From positions 89,515-153,514 of the IMG/VR virus record IMGVR_UViG_3300046167_000554: a DNA stretch of 64,000 bases; one strand, written 5' to 3'. Made by a program: the position numbers and the translations under genes. Every line of letters starts with the position of its first letter. Position 1 is the first letter of the stretch. The DNA is from a virus. Under the pieces are notes generated by a model. That model worked only from the letters and a program-made list of their open reading frames with translations, was not told the DNA's origin and did no database searches. This document shows, in pieces, positions 19,117 to 29,023 of the stretch.

Positions 19117-19813
19117 ATTACTATTTCCTACCTTTATATTTGAAGTAGATTTACTTAATGATGATTTACATCCTAATGATGGACTCACTAAAGAGTACCT
19201 AAATCTATTAAAAGATACTATGGATGGAATGAGACAAAGAGACCCCGAAGGACGAAGAATATCTAATGCATATACTGGGTGGCAATCCAACGATGGTTGT
19301 GAAACAAATCCAATATTTGCACAACTACATAAAAAGATATCACGAGTCTTTCAGAGAGAGGTTATTCCATTTCATGGTTTGGACTCATCAAATGCAGTCA
19401 TGCAAATGGGTAATATGTGGGCAAACATAAACGATTTTAGTGCATGGAACAAACCACATTTACATAATGGGTGTTGGTATAGTGGTGCATTCTATATCCA
19501 TGCAGATGGAGACGAAGGTTCTTTAGATATTATAGATAAAGACTGTAAGGTCGTATCAGACTTTCCACATTCAACTAGAACACCTACATCTTATAGTATT
19601 CAACCTACATCAGGAAAGTTAGTGTTGTTCCCTAGTGGTACTATGCATATGGTAGAACCTAACATGACAAACAAAGAACGTTATTCAGTTGCATTTAATA
19701 TTGAAATGAGATATCAGACTAATGAAGGTAGATATCCAATAAATGAAGATACTTACAATGGGGACGAATTTAAATTTGAAATAGACCCTAATGGAGACCC
19801 CATACTGAAGTAG
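19106..19813 (+). CDS. 2OG-Fe(II) oxygenase, TIGR02466-like
   Basis: A 235-residue protein overlapping the previous gene by 11 nt. The family features are the 'MWANINDFSAWNKPHLHNGC' iron-binding segment (His-Leu-His), the 'GKLVLFPSGTMHMVEPN' segment with the second His, and a terminal 'RYSVAFNIEM' strand with the Arg that binds 2-oxoglutarate. The first ligand pair is HLH, a known variant of HxD. Substrate unknown. Third gene of a four-gene tightly packed cluster. Confidence 0.78.
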   Translation: MAVRLLFPTFIFEVDLLNDDLHPNDGLTKEYLNLLKDTMDGMRQRDPEGRRISNAYTGWQSNDGCETNPIFAQLHKKISRVFQREVIPFHGLDSSNAVMQMGNMWANINDFSAWNKPHLHNGCWYSGAFYIHADGDEGSLDIIDKDCKVVSDFPHSTRTPTSYSIQPTSGKLVLFPSGTMHMVEPNMTNKERYSVAFNIEMRYQTNEGRYPINEDTYNGDEFKFEIDPNGDPILK

Positions 19814-19817
19814 ATAT

Positions 19818-19825
19818 CCTAAATA
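19818..19825 (+). promoter_or_regulatory. Late-type box CCTAAATA, 5 nt before ATG
   Basis: Same box as at 15376, with five bases (GATAT) before the ATG at 19831. No Shine-Dalgarno is visible. Confidence 0.6.
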
Positions 19826-19830
19826 GATAT

Positions 19831-20091
19831 ATGGATATCATAGTAAACCCAGCAATTCTTTGGAACGTCATCATAACTGTAATAGTTTTGCCGATTGGAT
19901 TCCTTGTTCGTTCAATCTTAACGGAACAAAATAGACTAAACATTCTTGTCAATAGAACTAGAGAAGAGATAGCTAGAGACTATGTTACTAGAGACCAAAT
20001 AGAAAAAGACTTCGAAAGAATCATGGATACTATAACACGTATTGATGAGAAACTAGACAGACTTCAAACAAAGACATACTTCCAAGACTAA
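19831..20091 (+). CDS. Membrane-anchored coiled-coil protein
   Basis: An 86-residue protein. Residues about 8-28 ('ILWNVIITVIVLPIGFLV') form one membrane segment. The rest ('RTREEIARDYVTRDQIEKDF') is a charged, heptad-like coiled coil ending 'IDEKLDRLQTKTYFQD'. It resembles the small membrane proteins at 53468 and 53763. Function unknown; a holin or spanin-type role cannot be shown. Confidence 0.6.
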   Translation: MDIIVNPAILWNVIITVIVLPIGFLVRSILTEQNRLNILVNRTREEIARDYVTRDQIEKDFERIMDTITRIDEKLDRLQTKTYFQD

Positions 20092-20096
20092 AAACG

Positions 20097-20104
20097 TATA
20101 AATA
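20097..20104 (+). promoter_or_regulatory. T4-like late promoter TATAAATA
   Basis: Exact octamer 22 nt upstream of the neck gene ATG at 20127, which has its own AAAGGAA ribosome site. Confidence 0.78.
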
Positions 20105-20126
20105 GTATTACAAAAGGAATACTATT

Positions 20127-20942
20127 ATGGCACAACCGAATTCAAAAGACACATTTAAGCAATACATTAAGAGGGCTCTTGGAGCTCCAGTCTTGGAAAT
20201 CAATGTTGATGATGACCAAATGGACGATAGAGTCGATGAAGCACTTCAATATTTTCGTGAATACCACTATGATGGTAGTGTAAAAACTTATCTAAAACAT
20301 CAACTTACTGAAGAAGAACTTACTGCATGGAAAACAAACGAAACCCATAATGCCGCAACAACTGGAACTCAGAATATTGCAAACCAAACTTATGGAGAAG
20401 GTCAGAACTATATCACACTTCCCGAACATGTCCTTTCAGTTATAAACCTATTCCCATTCTCAAGTGGTGTCAAATCTAATATGTTTGATTTACAATATCA
20501 ACTTAGACTAAATGACCTTTGGGATTTAACATCTACAAGTATTTTATACTACTCACAAGTGCAATCTCATCTTACAATGATGAACAACATGTTGGTGGGT
20601 CAGATACCAATACGTTTCAATATGCATAGTAATAGACTATACATAGATTACAATGCAGATAAACTAACAGCAGGTGAGTTCATTATCATCGAATGTTACA
20701 GAAAGTTAGACCCAACAGATATGACTGATATCTATAACGATATGTGGTTGAAGAAATATGCAACTGCAAAAGTTAAATATCAATGGGGTGAGAACCTTTC
20801 TAAATTTCAAGGTATTCAGTTGCCTGGCGGAGTTACACTTGATGCACAACAAATAAAACAAGAAGCACAAGAAGAGATTCAAAGACTAGAAGAAGAATCA
20901 AGATTGAACTTTGAAATGCCTGTCATGGATATGATTGGTTAA
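20127..20942 (+). CDS. gp13: Neck protein gp13
   Basis: A 271-residue protein matching T4-like gp13, especially as in cyanophages. The N-terminus 'LGAPVLEINVDDDQMDDRVD' followed by 'EALQYFREYHYD' is the family hallmark. gp13 and gp14 close the filled head and connect it to the tail. It starts the conserved neck-terminase-tail cluster, and the gene order (13, 14, 15, 16, 17) supports the call. Confidence 0.88.
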   Translation: MAQPNSKDTFKQYIKRALGAPVLEINVDDDQMDDRVDEALQYFREYHYDGSVKTYLKHQLTEEELTAWKTNETHNAATTGTQNIANQTYGEGQNYITLPEHVLSVINLFPFSSGVKSNMFDLQYQLRLNDLWDLTSTSILYYSQVQSHLTMMNNMLVGQIPIRFNMHSNRLYIDYNADKLTAGEFIIIECYRKLDPTDMTDIYNDMWLKKYATAKVKYQWGENLSKFQGIQLPGGVTLDAQQIKQEAQEEIQRLEEESRLNFEMPVMDMIG

Positions 20943-20956
20943 TACGGACATAAATT

Positions 20957-21812
20957 ATGCCTACAAATGTATTTTTTAACCATGCAGTAAACACTGAACA
21001 ACACCTCTATGAGGACTTAGTTGTTGAATCGTTAAGAATGTATGGACATGAAACATTCTACCTACCGAGAGAAATTGTAGAGGAAGATACAATTCTTGGA
21101 GAAGATGTGCAATCATCTTTCGGTGATGCATATTCTGTAGAGATGTACTTAGAAAATACGGAAGCATTTGAAGGAGAGGGAGACCTCATGTCTAAGTTTG
21201 GTGTCCAAGTAAGAGACCAAGCAACCTTTGTTCTTTCTCTTAAGAACATGGGAAAGATTCATATCACTAGACTCTAACCTTGCAACATCACTAAGACCTA
21301 ATGAAGGAGACCTAATCTACTTCCCTCTTAGTGGTTCAATGTTTGAAATTAAATTCGTAGAACATGAGAATCCATTCTATCAAGTTGGAAAACTATTCGT
21401 GTTCAAAATGCAGTGTGAACTCTTTGAATACAGTGGAGAAGATTTCGATACTGGAATGGCTGCAGACTTCATAGAAAACGAACAAGCATACACAATCGAG
21501 ATGACTATGGCAAGTGGTGGAAGTGGAAGTTATACAGTTGGTGAAGTAATCAATTACAACTCTGCATCTGCTGGAGAGGTCATTGGTTGGGTAGAATCAA
21601 CACGAACACTTACTATTAAAGATAACACTAGAACACTTGCAATCGGTGATACCTTAGTCGGTGTGTCATCAACTGCATCATATGTTATCGAAACAATTGT
21701 AGATGTCTTGACATTTGCAAACGATGGTAATGCACAAAACAAAGACTTTGAAGATAAAGCAGATGGATACTTAGACTTCTCAGAAACCAATCCTTTCGGT
21801 GAGGTCTCATAA
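20957..21812 (+). CDS. gp14: Neck protein gp14, frame broken once
   Basis: Starts at ATG 20957 ('MPTNVFFNHAVNTEQHLYED') and continues past a frame change near 21237, where TTTCTCTTAAG should be TTTCTTAAG, to the stop at 21812. The restored join reads 'ATFVLSLRTWERFISLDSNL', a continuous gp14 segment. The protein is then about 284 residues, and the C-terminal part contains a Gly/Ser-rich beta insert. Position between gp13 and gp15 fits. One extra base is the likely explanation. Confidence 0.82.
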
Positions 21813-22861
21813 TGTTTGGAACATATTTTTATAATGAAACGATTAAGAGAGCAGTCTCTATCTTTGGAACATGTTTTAATAACATTACAGTTAAGAAAGT
21901 AAAAGCAGACGGAACTGTTCTAACCGAACAAAAGGTTCCAATATCATACGGCCCAAAACAGAAATTCCTAGAAAGACTAGCAGAAGATGCTGACCTAAAC
22001 GATGGTATGAGAAGTGCAATCAGTCTACCAAGACTTGCATTTGAATTAAATGGTTTTAATTACGACCCACAAAGACAACAAAATAAACTAATTAGAAATA
22101 CAAGAACAACAGTTGAAGCAAATGATATCGGAAAGAGAGGGTATCAATATCAACCAGCACCTTATGACTTGAACTTTACACTAAGTGTTCTTGCAAAGAA
22201 CATGAATGATGCATTACAAATCGTAGAACAGATATTACCATATTTCCAACCCGAGTATACAGTCACTATGAAAATGATTGATACTATGACTGATTACAGA
22301 GATGTACCGATAGTATTGAATTCAGTTGCAATGAATGATACTTATGAGGGTGGATTTGAAGAAAGACGTGTAATAGAATATACACTAGAGTTCACAATGA
22401 AGTTATACATGTTCGGCCCTGTTTATACTGGTGAAGTTATCAGAAATGTTATTGAAAGAGATTACATTGGTGATGGTAATGATGCATTTACAAGTACAGA
22501 AATAGATGCAGCTGGTCTAGTCAAAGAGGTCAAACACTATGAACCTGCGTTCTCAGCAGTTTCAAATGCAGTTTCAGGTTCCACAACAGTGACCTTTCCT
22601 ACTGCAATAAATAGTTCTATAAGTGCAAATGATGAGGTATTCGGAACAAACCTATCAACTAATCCGACTGTCTCAAGTATTGCAGAAGATAAACAATCAA
22701 TAGTAGTGTCTAGTGCAGTTACTATAGATGCAAACACTACACTTAAATTTGTAGGTTCTGTAGATGCAAACGATACATTTGTAATTGCAGAAACTGTAAG
22801 TTTTTATGATGACGGAGCTGGTTCTACATTTACTGAAGACAAGGTCACCGATGCGAGTTAA
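21812..22861 (+). CDS. gp15: Tail sheath stabiliser gp15
   Basis: A 349-residue protein with 'MFGTYFYNETIKRAVSIFGT' and 'VPISYGPKQKFLERL', the gp15 opening. In T4 this protein caps the contracted tail at the head-proximal end. Residues about 240-349 are an extra T/S-rich beta region ('SGSTTVTFPTAINSSISAND') not present in T4 gp15. It starts at the base where gp14 ends (TAATG overlap). Confidence 0.85.
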   Translation: MFGTYFYNETIKRAVSIFGTCFNNITVKKVKADGTVLTEQKVPISYGPKQKFLERLAEDADLNDGMRSAISLPRLAFELNGFNYDPQRQQNKLIRNTRTTVEANDIGKRGYQYQPAPYDLNFTLSVLAKNMNDALQIVEQILPYFQPEYTVTMKMIDTMTDYRDVPIVLNSVAMNDTYEGGFEERRVIEYTLEFTMKLYMFGPVYTGEVIRNVIERDYIGDGNDAFTSTEIDAAGLVKEVKHYEPAFSAVSNAVSGSTTVTFPTAINSSISANDEVFGTNLSTNPTVSSIAEDKQSIVVSSAVTIDANTTLKFVGSVDANDTFVIAETVSFYDDGAGSTFTEDKVTDAS

Positions 22862-22863
22862 CT

Positions 22864-23271
22864 ATGAAAGACAATATAGACGATAAGTTAAACGACTTAT
22901 TAGATATCGATACAGAAATCAAAACAGTAAGTTCCAATGTAGTAAAGGTCACTCCTCGTTCAGAGAGTATTGAGAGTGACTATAAGTATGCACGTGAGAA
23001 CCTCTACAACCTCGTAGAGAGGGGTCAGGATGCAATTGAAGGAATACTCGAACTATCTAAAGAAACCGAACACCCGAGGGCATACGAGGTCGCAGGACAG
23101 CTTATAAAGACTGTCGGTGAGACTGCAGAGAAACTACTTGATGTGCAGAAAAAGATTAAAGATTTAGAAAAAGATGACGAAAGGAAAATAGGTACACAAC
23201 ACAATCACCTATATGTGGGGTCTACTTCAGAACTACAAAAGTTCCTAAAGAAAGAGAAACAAAAAGAATAG
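22864..23271 (+). CDS. gp16: Terminase small subunit gp16
   Basis: A 135-residue protein located directly before the large terminase. It is helical ('YKYARENLYNLVERGQDAIE', 'AGQLIKTVGETAEKLLDVQK'), typical of gp16 in T4-like phages, where it forms rings that regulate packaging. The call rests on size, helical pattern and gene order. Confidence 0.8.
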   Translation: MKDNIDDKLNDLLDIDTEIKTVSSNVVKVTPRSESIESDYKYARENLYNLVERGQDAIEGILELSKETEHPRAYEVAGQLIKTVGETAEKLLDVQKKIKDLEKDDERKIGTQHNHLYVGSTSELQKFLKKEKQKE

Positions 23272-23274
23272 AGT

Positions 23275-24864
23275 ATGGTTGCAAAAATTAATGATGGTTA
23301 TCTTGGTAATAATCTTGTAAAACGTGCTGGTGTAGAAACCAAGTATACGGATGAGGAATTACAAGAGTACATAAAATGTTCTAATAACCCTGTTCATTTT
23401 ATAGAATCATATTGTTCCATTATATCATTAGATGAAGGTCTTGTCAAATTTAAACTTCGTGGATATCAACAAAATCTAATAGAACACTATGATGATAATC
23501 GTTTCAATGTAGTTCTTGCATCACGTCAGAGTGGTAAGTCAATCACATCATGTGCATATCTATTATGGTATCTACTATTCAATCCCGAGGTTACTGTAGC
23601 AGTTCTTGCTAACAAAGGTGTAATTGCAAGGGAAATGATATCCCGTATTGTTACCATGTTAGAGAGTGTTCCATTCTTCTTACAACCAGGCGTCAAGATT
23701 CTAAACAAAGGTAATATCGAGTTTGGAAATGATAGTAAAGTAGTTGCAGCTGCAACATCTTCGAGTTCTATTCGTGGATTGTCTATAAACCTCTTGTATC
23801 TTGATGAGTTTGCGTTCGTAGAAAATGCAGAAGAGTTCTATACATCTACCTATCCCGTTGTTACCTCGGGTAAAAATTCAAAGGTTATTATCACATCTAC
23901 TGCAAATGGTGTTGGTAATATGTTCTATAAGATATATGAGAGTGCAGTTCAGAAACAATCTGAGTACAAACACTTCCTTATCAACTGGTTTGATGTGCCA
24001 GGCAGAGATGAAGAGTGGAAGAAACAGACCATTGCAAACACATCCGAAACCCAGTTCGAACAGGAGTATGGAAATAGTTTCCTAGGAACAGGAACAACAT
24101 TGATTAATTCAAATACTTTACTAGGAATGAGGTCAATTGACCCTGATTGGAATCGTGATAACATAAATATATACGATAGACCAGTAGAAGGACACGAGTA
24201 CGTTTGTACTGTTGATGTTTCACAAGGACGTGGTATCGACTATTCTACTTTTTCTATCTTTGATGTATCGGTTCAACCCTTCAAACAGGTTGCAACGTAT
24301 AGAGATAATATGATATCCCCTATGTTATTACCCGATGTTATCAATAAGTATGCACATCCATACAACGATGCATTAGTTATTATAGAGAATAATGCAGAAG
24401 GAAGTTTGGTTGCAAAGATGTTACACTATGATGTCGAATATGAAAGTGTATTCGTTCAAGGAATGAGTAAGGCAGAAGATATTGGTGTAACAATGAACAG
24501 GAAAATCAAGAGGATTGGATGTTCAACATTAAAAGAATTATTAGAAGAAAATCGATTGACGTTAATCGATAGGACGACTATAACAGAACTGATGACCTTT
24601 GTCCATAAAGGAACCTCATATGAGGCAGACAGAGGGTATCATGATGATATGGTTATGAATTGTGTTTTGTTTAGTTGGTTTATAACAACCCCCTATTTCG
24701 AACACTTAACAGATAAAGCTGTAAAAACGTTACTGTATTCTGAACAACAGAAACTAATAGAGGATGATTTACTCCCAGCAGGAGTCTTCGGTGCATTAGA
24801 AGGTCAAGAAGAGACCTTTGTAGATGTAGAAGGGGATAGATGGTTTGTAGATAGTACTTCTTAG
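23275..24864 (+). CDS. gp17: Terminase large subunit gp17
   Basis: A 529-residue packaging motor. Walker A 'ASRQSGKS' lies near residue 82 and Walker B 'LLYLDEFAFV' near residue 175. The nuclease domain has 'TVDVSQGRGIDYS' and 'IIENNAEGS' and ends with 'YHDDMVMN'. All catalytic elements of ATPase and nuclease domains are present. It follows gp16 by 3 nt. Confidence 0.95.
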   Translation: MVAKINDGYLGNNLVKRAGVETKYTDEELQEYIKCSNNPVHFIESYCSIISLDEGLVKFKLRGYQQNLIEHYDDNRFNVVLASRQSGKSITSCAYLLWYLLFNPEVTVAVLANKGVIAREMISRIVTMLESVPFFLQPGVKILNKGNIEFGNDSKVVAAATSSSSIRGLSINLLYLDEFAFVENAEEFYTSTYPVVTSGKNSKVIITSTANGVGNMFYKIYESAVQKQSEYKHFLINWFDVPGRDEEWKKQTIANTSETQFEQEYGNSFLGTGTTLINSNTLLGMRSIDPDWNRDNINIYDRPVEGHEYVCTVDVSQGRGIDYSTFSIFDVSVQPFKQVATYRDNMISPMLLPDVINKYAHPYNDALVIIENNAEGSLVAKMLHYDVEYESVFVQGMSKAEDIGVTMNRKIKRIGCSTLKELLEENRLTLIDRTTITELMTFVHKGTSYEADRGYHDDMVMNCVLFSWFITTPYFEHLTDKAVKTLLYSEQQKLIEDDLLPAGVFGALEGQEETFVDVEGDRWFVDSTS

Positions 24865-24886
24865 GATTCGTTAGAGAATAAATACT

Positions 24887-24894
24887 TATAAATA
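24887..24894 (+). promoter_or_regulatory. T4-like late promoter TATAAATA
   Basis: Exact octamer 37 nt upstream of the sheath gene ATG, with AGGAG (24921) as ribosome site for that gene. Confidence 0.8.
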
Positions 24895-24931
24895 AAACAG
24901 TAAACACTTTTTACATTAACAGGAGAAAAGT

Positions 24932-26935
24932 ATGGCATTTCAAGTATCACCAGGCATTCAGGTCTCAGAAGTAGACTTAACGAATGTTGTGCCAGCGGTA
25001 TCGTCAACAGTCGGTGCATTCGCAGGTAGTTTCCAATGGGGCCCTGTTGATGAGGTAGTAACAGTTTCCGATAGTCAAGGTTTAGTAGATAACTTCTATC
25101 ATCCAGCAAATACAGATGCTGGTGCAGAAGACTTCTATACTGCAGAGGGGTTCCTAAGATATGGTTCTGCTCTCAGAATAGTAAGGATTAATGCAACTGG
25201 TTTGTATTCTGCAAACTATTCAGGACATGCAACTTCATTAATCAAGAACCTAGAAGAATATCGTTCAACATATAAAGATTTATCACAACATGCAACAGTT
25301 GGTAAGTTCACTGCAAAATACGCAGGATTACTAGGTAATTCACTAAGAACATCAGTATGTGCATCTAGTGATGCATACTATAATGATGCAGTATCATCCT
25401 CTAGTGCATCTGCTGGTGCAGCTGCTATTGGTGCAACTGCTATTACTTTAGTTGCTGATGGTGGTGTAAAATTCACTGTAGGTGATATTATAACTTTTGC
25501 TAACCACACTACACATTATCAAGTTACTGCAATTAATACTGATGTATTAACAATTAAAGCACTTAATCAACCTGCTGGAACTGGACTAACATCAGCAATC
25601 GTGAACTCAACATCTATCGATAGATACTGGGAACACTATGCATCATTTGATAAAGCACCAAGTAAGAGTGCATCTGCACTTGCAGCTGGTGGTTCAGATG
25701 ATGAAATGCATATTGTAGTTATAGACGAAGATGGTTTATTCACTGGAACAGCTGGAACAGTATTAGAAACATTCGGTTTCGTATCAGGTGCAACAGACGC
25801 TAAAGACGCATCAGGACAATCAAACTACTATGTAAACGTTTTAGAGACTGGTTCTCAGTATGTTTATGTAACTGGACATGAAACTTCAACTCACCCAGCA
25901 GCTAATAGTGTACATACACATGCATTATCAGGTACTACTGCATTCGGTAGACCTTCTGCACCTATTCAAACATCAATGGCTGGTGGTGCAAATGGAAGAA
26001 CAGGTACTGCTGGAGAGAAACATGGTACATGGACAGACCATTTCAGTGATGGAGAAACATCAGACGTATCATTCTTAGTTGTTGGTTCAACAAGATGTGA
26101 TAGTGGTAGTGGTGTTGACCAAGATACACTTGCAGATTGGACAACATTAACCAACCAAGCAATCCTACTATGTGAAGGAAGAAAAGACTGTATGGCAGTT
26201 GTTTCTCCTAGAAGAGCATCAGTAGTTAACGTAACTTCAGAGTCATCACAATTAACAAACGTCTTAGCGGACTATGCAACAGCATCATCTTCTTCATATG
26301 CAGTATTCGACAGTGGTTGGGTATATGGATATGACAGATACAATGATAAGTACTGTTGGACACCTGCTTGTGGACATACTGCTGGTCTAATGGTTCGTTC
26401 AGACCTATTGAGAGATGCATGGTTCTCACCTGCTGGATTCTCAAGAGGACAATACTTAGGTATTACTAAACTTGCATTCAATCCTTCTAAATCATCTAGA
26501 GATGACTTATATAGAAATAGGATTAACCCAGTTGTAACATTTGCTGGACAAGGAACTGTATTATTCGGTGATAAGACTGCATTAACAGTACCATCTGCAT
26601 TTGATAGAATTAACGTAAGAAGACTATTCATCGTATTAGAGAAAGCAATTGCAACTGCAGCTAAAGCTCAGTTGTTTGAATTCAACGATGCATTCACAAG
26701 AGCACAATTTAGAGCTGCTGTTGAACCTTTCTTAAGAGACGTTAAAAACAGACGTGGACTAGTAGACTTCTCAGTTGTTTGTGACGAAACAAATAACACG
26801 GATACAGTGATTGACAGAAATGAATTTGTATGTTCAATCTTTGTCAAACCTGCTAAATCAATTAACTTTATTACATTGAACTTTGTTGCTGCGAGAAGTG
26901 GTGTCGAGTTTAGTGAAATATATGGTGCAGTTTAA
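24932..26935 (+). CDS. gp18: Tail sheath protein gp18
   Basis: A 667-residue protein. The opening 'FQVSPGIQVSEVDLT' and 'AFAGSFQWGPVDEVV' are the contractile sheath signature. The C-terminal domain has 'ALTVPSAFDRINVRRLFIVL' and the 'TNNTDTVIDRNEFVCSI' strand. A variable middle includes a beta insert near residues 160-230. It forms the contractile sheath around the tube. Its ribosome site is AGGAG. Confidence 0.95.
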   Translation: MAFQVSPGIQVSEVDLTNVVPAVSSTVGAFAGSFQWGPVDEVVTVSDSQGLVDNFYHPANTDAGAEDFYTAEGFLRYGSALRIVRINATGLYSANYSGHATSLIKNLEEYRSTYKDLSQHATVGKFTAKYAGLLGNSLRTSVCASSDAYYNDAVSSSSASAGAAAIGATAITLVADGGVKFTVGDIITFANHTTHYQVTAINTDVLTIKALNQPAGTGLTSAIVNSTSIDRYWEHYASFDKAPSKSASALAAGGSDDEMHIVVIDEDGLFTGTAGTVLETFGFVSGATDAKDASGQSNYYVNVLETGSQYVYVTGHETSTHPAANSVHTHALSGTTAFGRPSAPIQTSMAGGANGRTGTAGEKHGTWTDHFSDGETSDVSFLVVGSTRCDSGSGVDQDTLADWTTLTNQAILLCEGRKDCMAVVSPRRASVVNVTSESSQLTNVLADYATASSSSYAVFDSGWVYGYDRYNDKYCWTPACGHTAGLMVRSDLLRDAWFSPAGFSRGQYLGITKLAFNPSKSSRDDLYRNRINPVVTFAGQGTVLFGDKTALTVPSAFDRINVRRLFIVLEKAIATAAKAQLFEFNDAFTRAQFRAAVEPFLRDVKNRRGLVDFSVVCDETNNTDTVIDRNEFVCSIFVKPAKSINFITLNFVAARSGVEFSEIYGAV

Positions 26936-26947
26936 GGAGCATAAAAC

Positions 26948-27445
26948 ATGGCAACAATAGACCAATTTAAAGCACAATTAATCGGTGGTGGCCCAAGAGC
27001 AAACCGATTTAGAGTGTTCTTACCTAGAGCAGGTAATAAGATAGAATTTTTGTGTAAAGCTGCACAAATACCACCTGCTACTATAGGTACAGTCCCAGTA
27101 AACTTTAGAGGACATATCCTTAAACTTGCTGGTGACAGAACATTTGAACCATGGTCAGTAACTATTATTAATGATGTAGAATTCTCATCAAGAACTGCTC
27201 TAGAAGGATGGCAGACTGAGATTCAATCATTAGATAGTGGTGAAGGCTCAACAACCACTGATTACTTACTATCACGTGCGTATGTTGAACAGTTAAATAA
27301 AGATGACTCAGTACTAGCGAGATATGAATTCTTCAATATGTTCCCAACTTCAATCGGTGCGATTGACCTATCTTATGAAAATGTTGATGCACTGGAAGAG
27401 TTTACAGTTGATTTTGAATTCTCTCACTGGGAAAGAGTCATTTAA
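26948..27445 (+). CDS. gp19: Tail tube protein gp19
   Basis: A 165-residue tube protein placed directly after the sheath gene, with the beginning 'MATIDQFKAQLIGGGPRANR' and the terminal 'EEFTVDFEFSHWERV' segment common to tube proteins of T4-like marine phages. GGAG precedes the ATG. Confidence 0.92.
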   Translation: MATIDQFKAQLIGGGPRANRFRVFLPRAGNKIEFLCKAAQIPPATIGTVPVNFRGHILKLAGDRTFEPWSVTIINDVEFSSRTALEGWQTEIQSLDSGEGSTTTDYLLSRAYVEQLNKDDSVLARYEFFNMFPTSIGAIDLSYENVDALEEFTVDFEFSHWERVI

Positions 27446-27459
27446 TAAACGTGAAAAAG

Positions 27460-27482
27460 ACCACTTTAAAGTGGTATAAATA
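27460..27482 (+). promoter_or_regulatory. 16-bp palindrome and late promoter before portal gene
   Basis: ACCACTTTAAAGTGGT (27460-27475) is a perfect palindrome. Its last T is the first base of the TATAAATA late box (27475-27482). Five bases then separate the box from the ATG at 27488. The palindrome could be a protein site or a weak terminator hairpin. There is no Shine-Dalgarno after the box. Confidence 0.65.
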
Positions 27483-27487
27483 TTAGT

Positions 27488-29023
27488 ATGGAAATTTTTG
27501 GTTACGAAATAACTCGTAAAAAAGACGAGTTGAGAAATTTAGAGGTTGCAAATGCATCCTCTTTTGTTGCACCTGTTGAGGATGATGGGACTCCCGTTAT
27601 TGCACAACAGCCTGGTGGGTTTATATCAGGTGGTGCGTATGGTTCATATGTCGATATGGAAGGTGGTATTAAGAATGAGACAGGTCTCATTAAGAAATAC
27701 CGAGAAATATCTTTAGTCCCCGAGTGTGACTTAGCGATTGAGGATATAATAAACGAGTGTATTACATCGGATGTTCAAGACCGAATTGTAGCACTTGACT
27801 TAAGAGATGTTGAACTATCTGAAAGTATCAAAGGAAAGGTGCATAACGAGTTCAATAACATCTTATCTATGATGAAGTTCAATCAGAACTCTCATGAAAT
27901 TTTCAGAAAATGGTACGTAGATGGAAGAGTATACTTCCATAAAGTTGTTGACTCTAAAAATATCAAGAAAGGTATTGTCGACATAAGAAACGTTGACCCG
28001 TTGAAGATTAAAAAAATCCGAAACGTAGAGAAAGACAAAGACCCGAAGACGGGTGTAGAAAAGATTGTAAAGGTTGAAGAGTTTTATGTCTTCAACGATA
28101 AAGGTTTCGATAAGGGTGGTTCAGCTGGAGAAGGAAACACACTTAAGATTGCTCCCGAGGCAGTATCATATACTACTTCAGGACTATTAGACTACAGTAA
28201 GAATGTAGTCATCGGGTATCTTCATAAAGCATTGAAGACTGCAAATCAGTTATCAATGATGGAAGATGCACTTGTTATCTATAGGATATCAAGAGCTCCC
28301 GAAAGAAGGATATTCTACATAGATGTAGGTAACCTTCCAAAAGCAAAGGCAGAACAGTACCTTGCAGACGTAATGAATAAGTATAGAAATAAACTTATCT
28401 ATAATGCAGATACTGGTGAAATCAAAGATGACAGAAAACATATGAGTATGTTGGAAGATTTTTGGTTACCGAGAAGAGAAGGTGGTAGAGGAACTCAAAT
28501 TGAGACTTTGCCTGGCGGACAGAACCTTTCAGAGATAGAAGATATAGAATACTTCAAGAAGAAGTTATATCGTTCACTGAATGTTCCAGTCTCAAGAATG
28601 GAATCAGAGAATGGTTTCAACATGGGAAGGTCTGCAGAGATTACTAGAGATGAAGTTAAGTTCAACAAGTTTACGAACAGACTTCAGAAGAAATTCTCAA
28701 GAGTGTTTACAGACATTCTTAGAACACAATTAGTGTTAAAAGAAATTGTAAGTGCAGAAGAGTTTGATAAGTTTAGAGATTTTATACTCTATAACTTTGA
28801 AACAGACAATCACTTTAAAGAACTTAAAGAGTTTGAACTGTTAAGAGATAGAATGGATGTTCTATCACAAGTTAGTGAATATGTTGGACAATATTACTCT
28901 AAAGAGTATGTTAGAAAATACATTTTAATGCAGTCCGAAGATGACATTAAATTAATTAATGCTCAAATTGACCTAGAGTCAAATGATGAGGACGATAATG
29001 ATGAAGAAGGAGATGATTACTAA
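27488..29023 (+). CDS. gp20: Portal vertex protein gp20
   Basis: A 511-residue protein with the core portal segments of T4-like phages: 'YREISLVPECDLAIEDIIN' and 'FIYDVGN-like' stretches ('RRIFYIDVGNLPKAKAEQY') followed by 'EDFWLPRREGGRGTQIETLP'. The C-terminus is strongly acidic. It forms the dodecameric portal at the head vertex. Its start is 5 nt after a late box. Confidence 0.93.
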   Translation: MEIFGYEITRKKDELRNLEVANASSFVAPVEDDGTPVIAQQPGGFISGGAYGSYVDMEGGIKNETGLIKKYREISLVPECDLAIEDIINECITSDVQDRIVALDLRDVELSESIKGKVHNEFNNILSMMKFNQNSHEIFRKWYVDGRVYFHKVVDSKNIKKGIVDIRNVDPLKIKKIRNVEKDKDPKTGVEKIVKVEEFYVFNDKGFDKGGSAGEGNTLKIAPEAVSYTTSGLLDYSKNVVIGYLHKALKTANQLSMMEDALVIYRISRAPERRIFYIDVGNLPKAKAEQYLADVMNKYRNKLIYNADTGEIKDDRKHMSMLEDFWLPRREGGRGTQIETLPGGQNLSEIEDIEYFKKKLYRSLNVPVSRMESENGFNMGRSAEITRDEVKFNKFTNRLQKKFSRVFTDILRTQLVLKEIVSAEEFDKFRDFILYNFETDNHFKELKEFELLRDRMDVLSQVSEYVGQYYSKEYVRKYILMQSEDDIKLINAQIDLESNDEDDNDEEGDDY

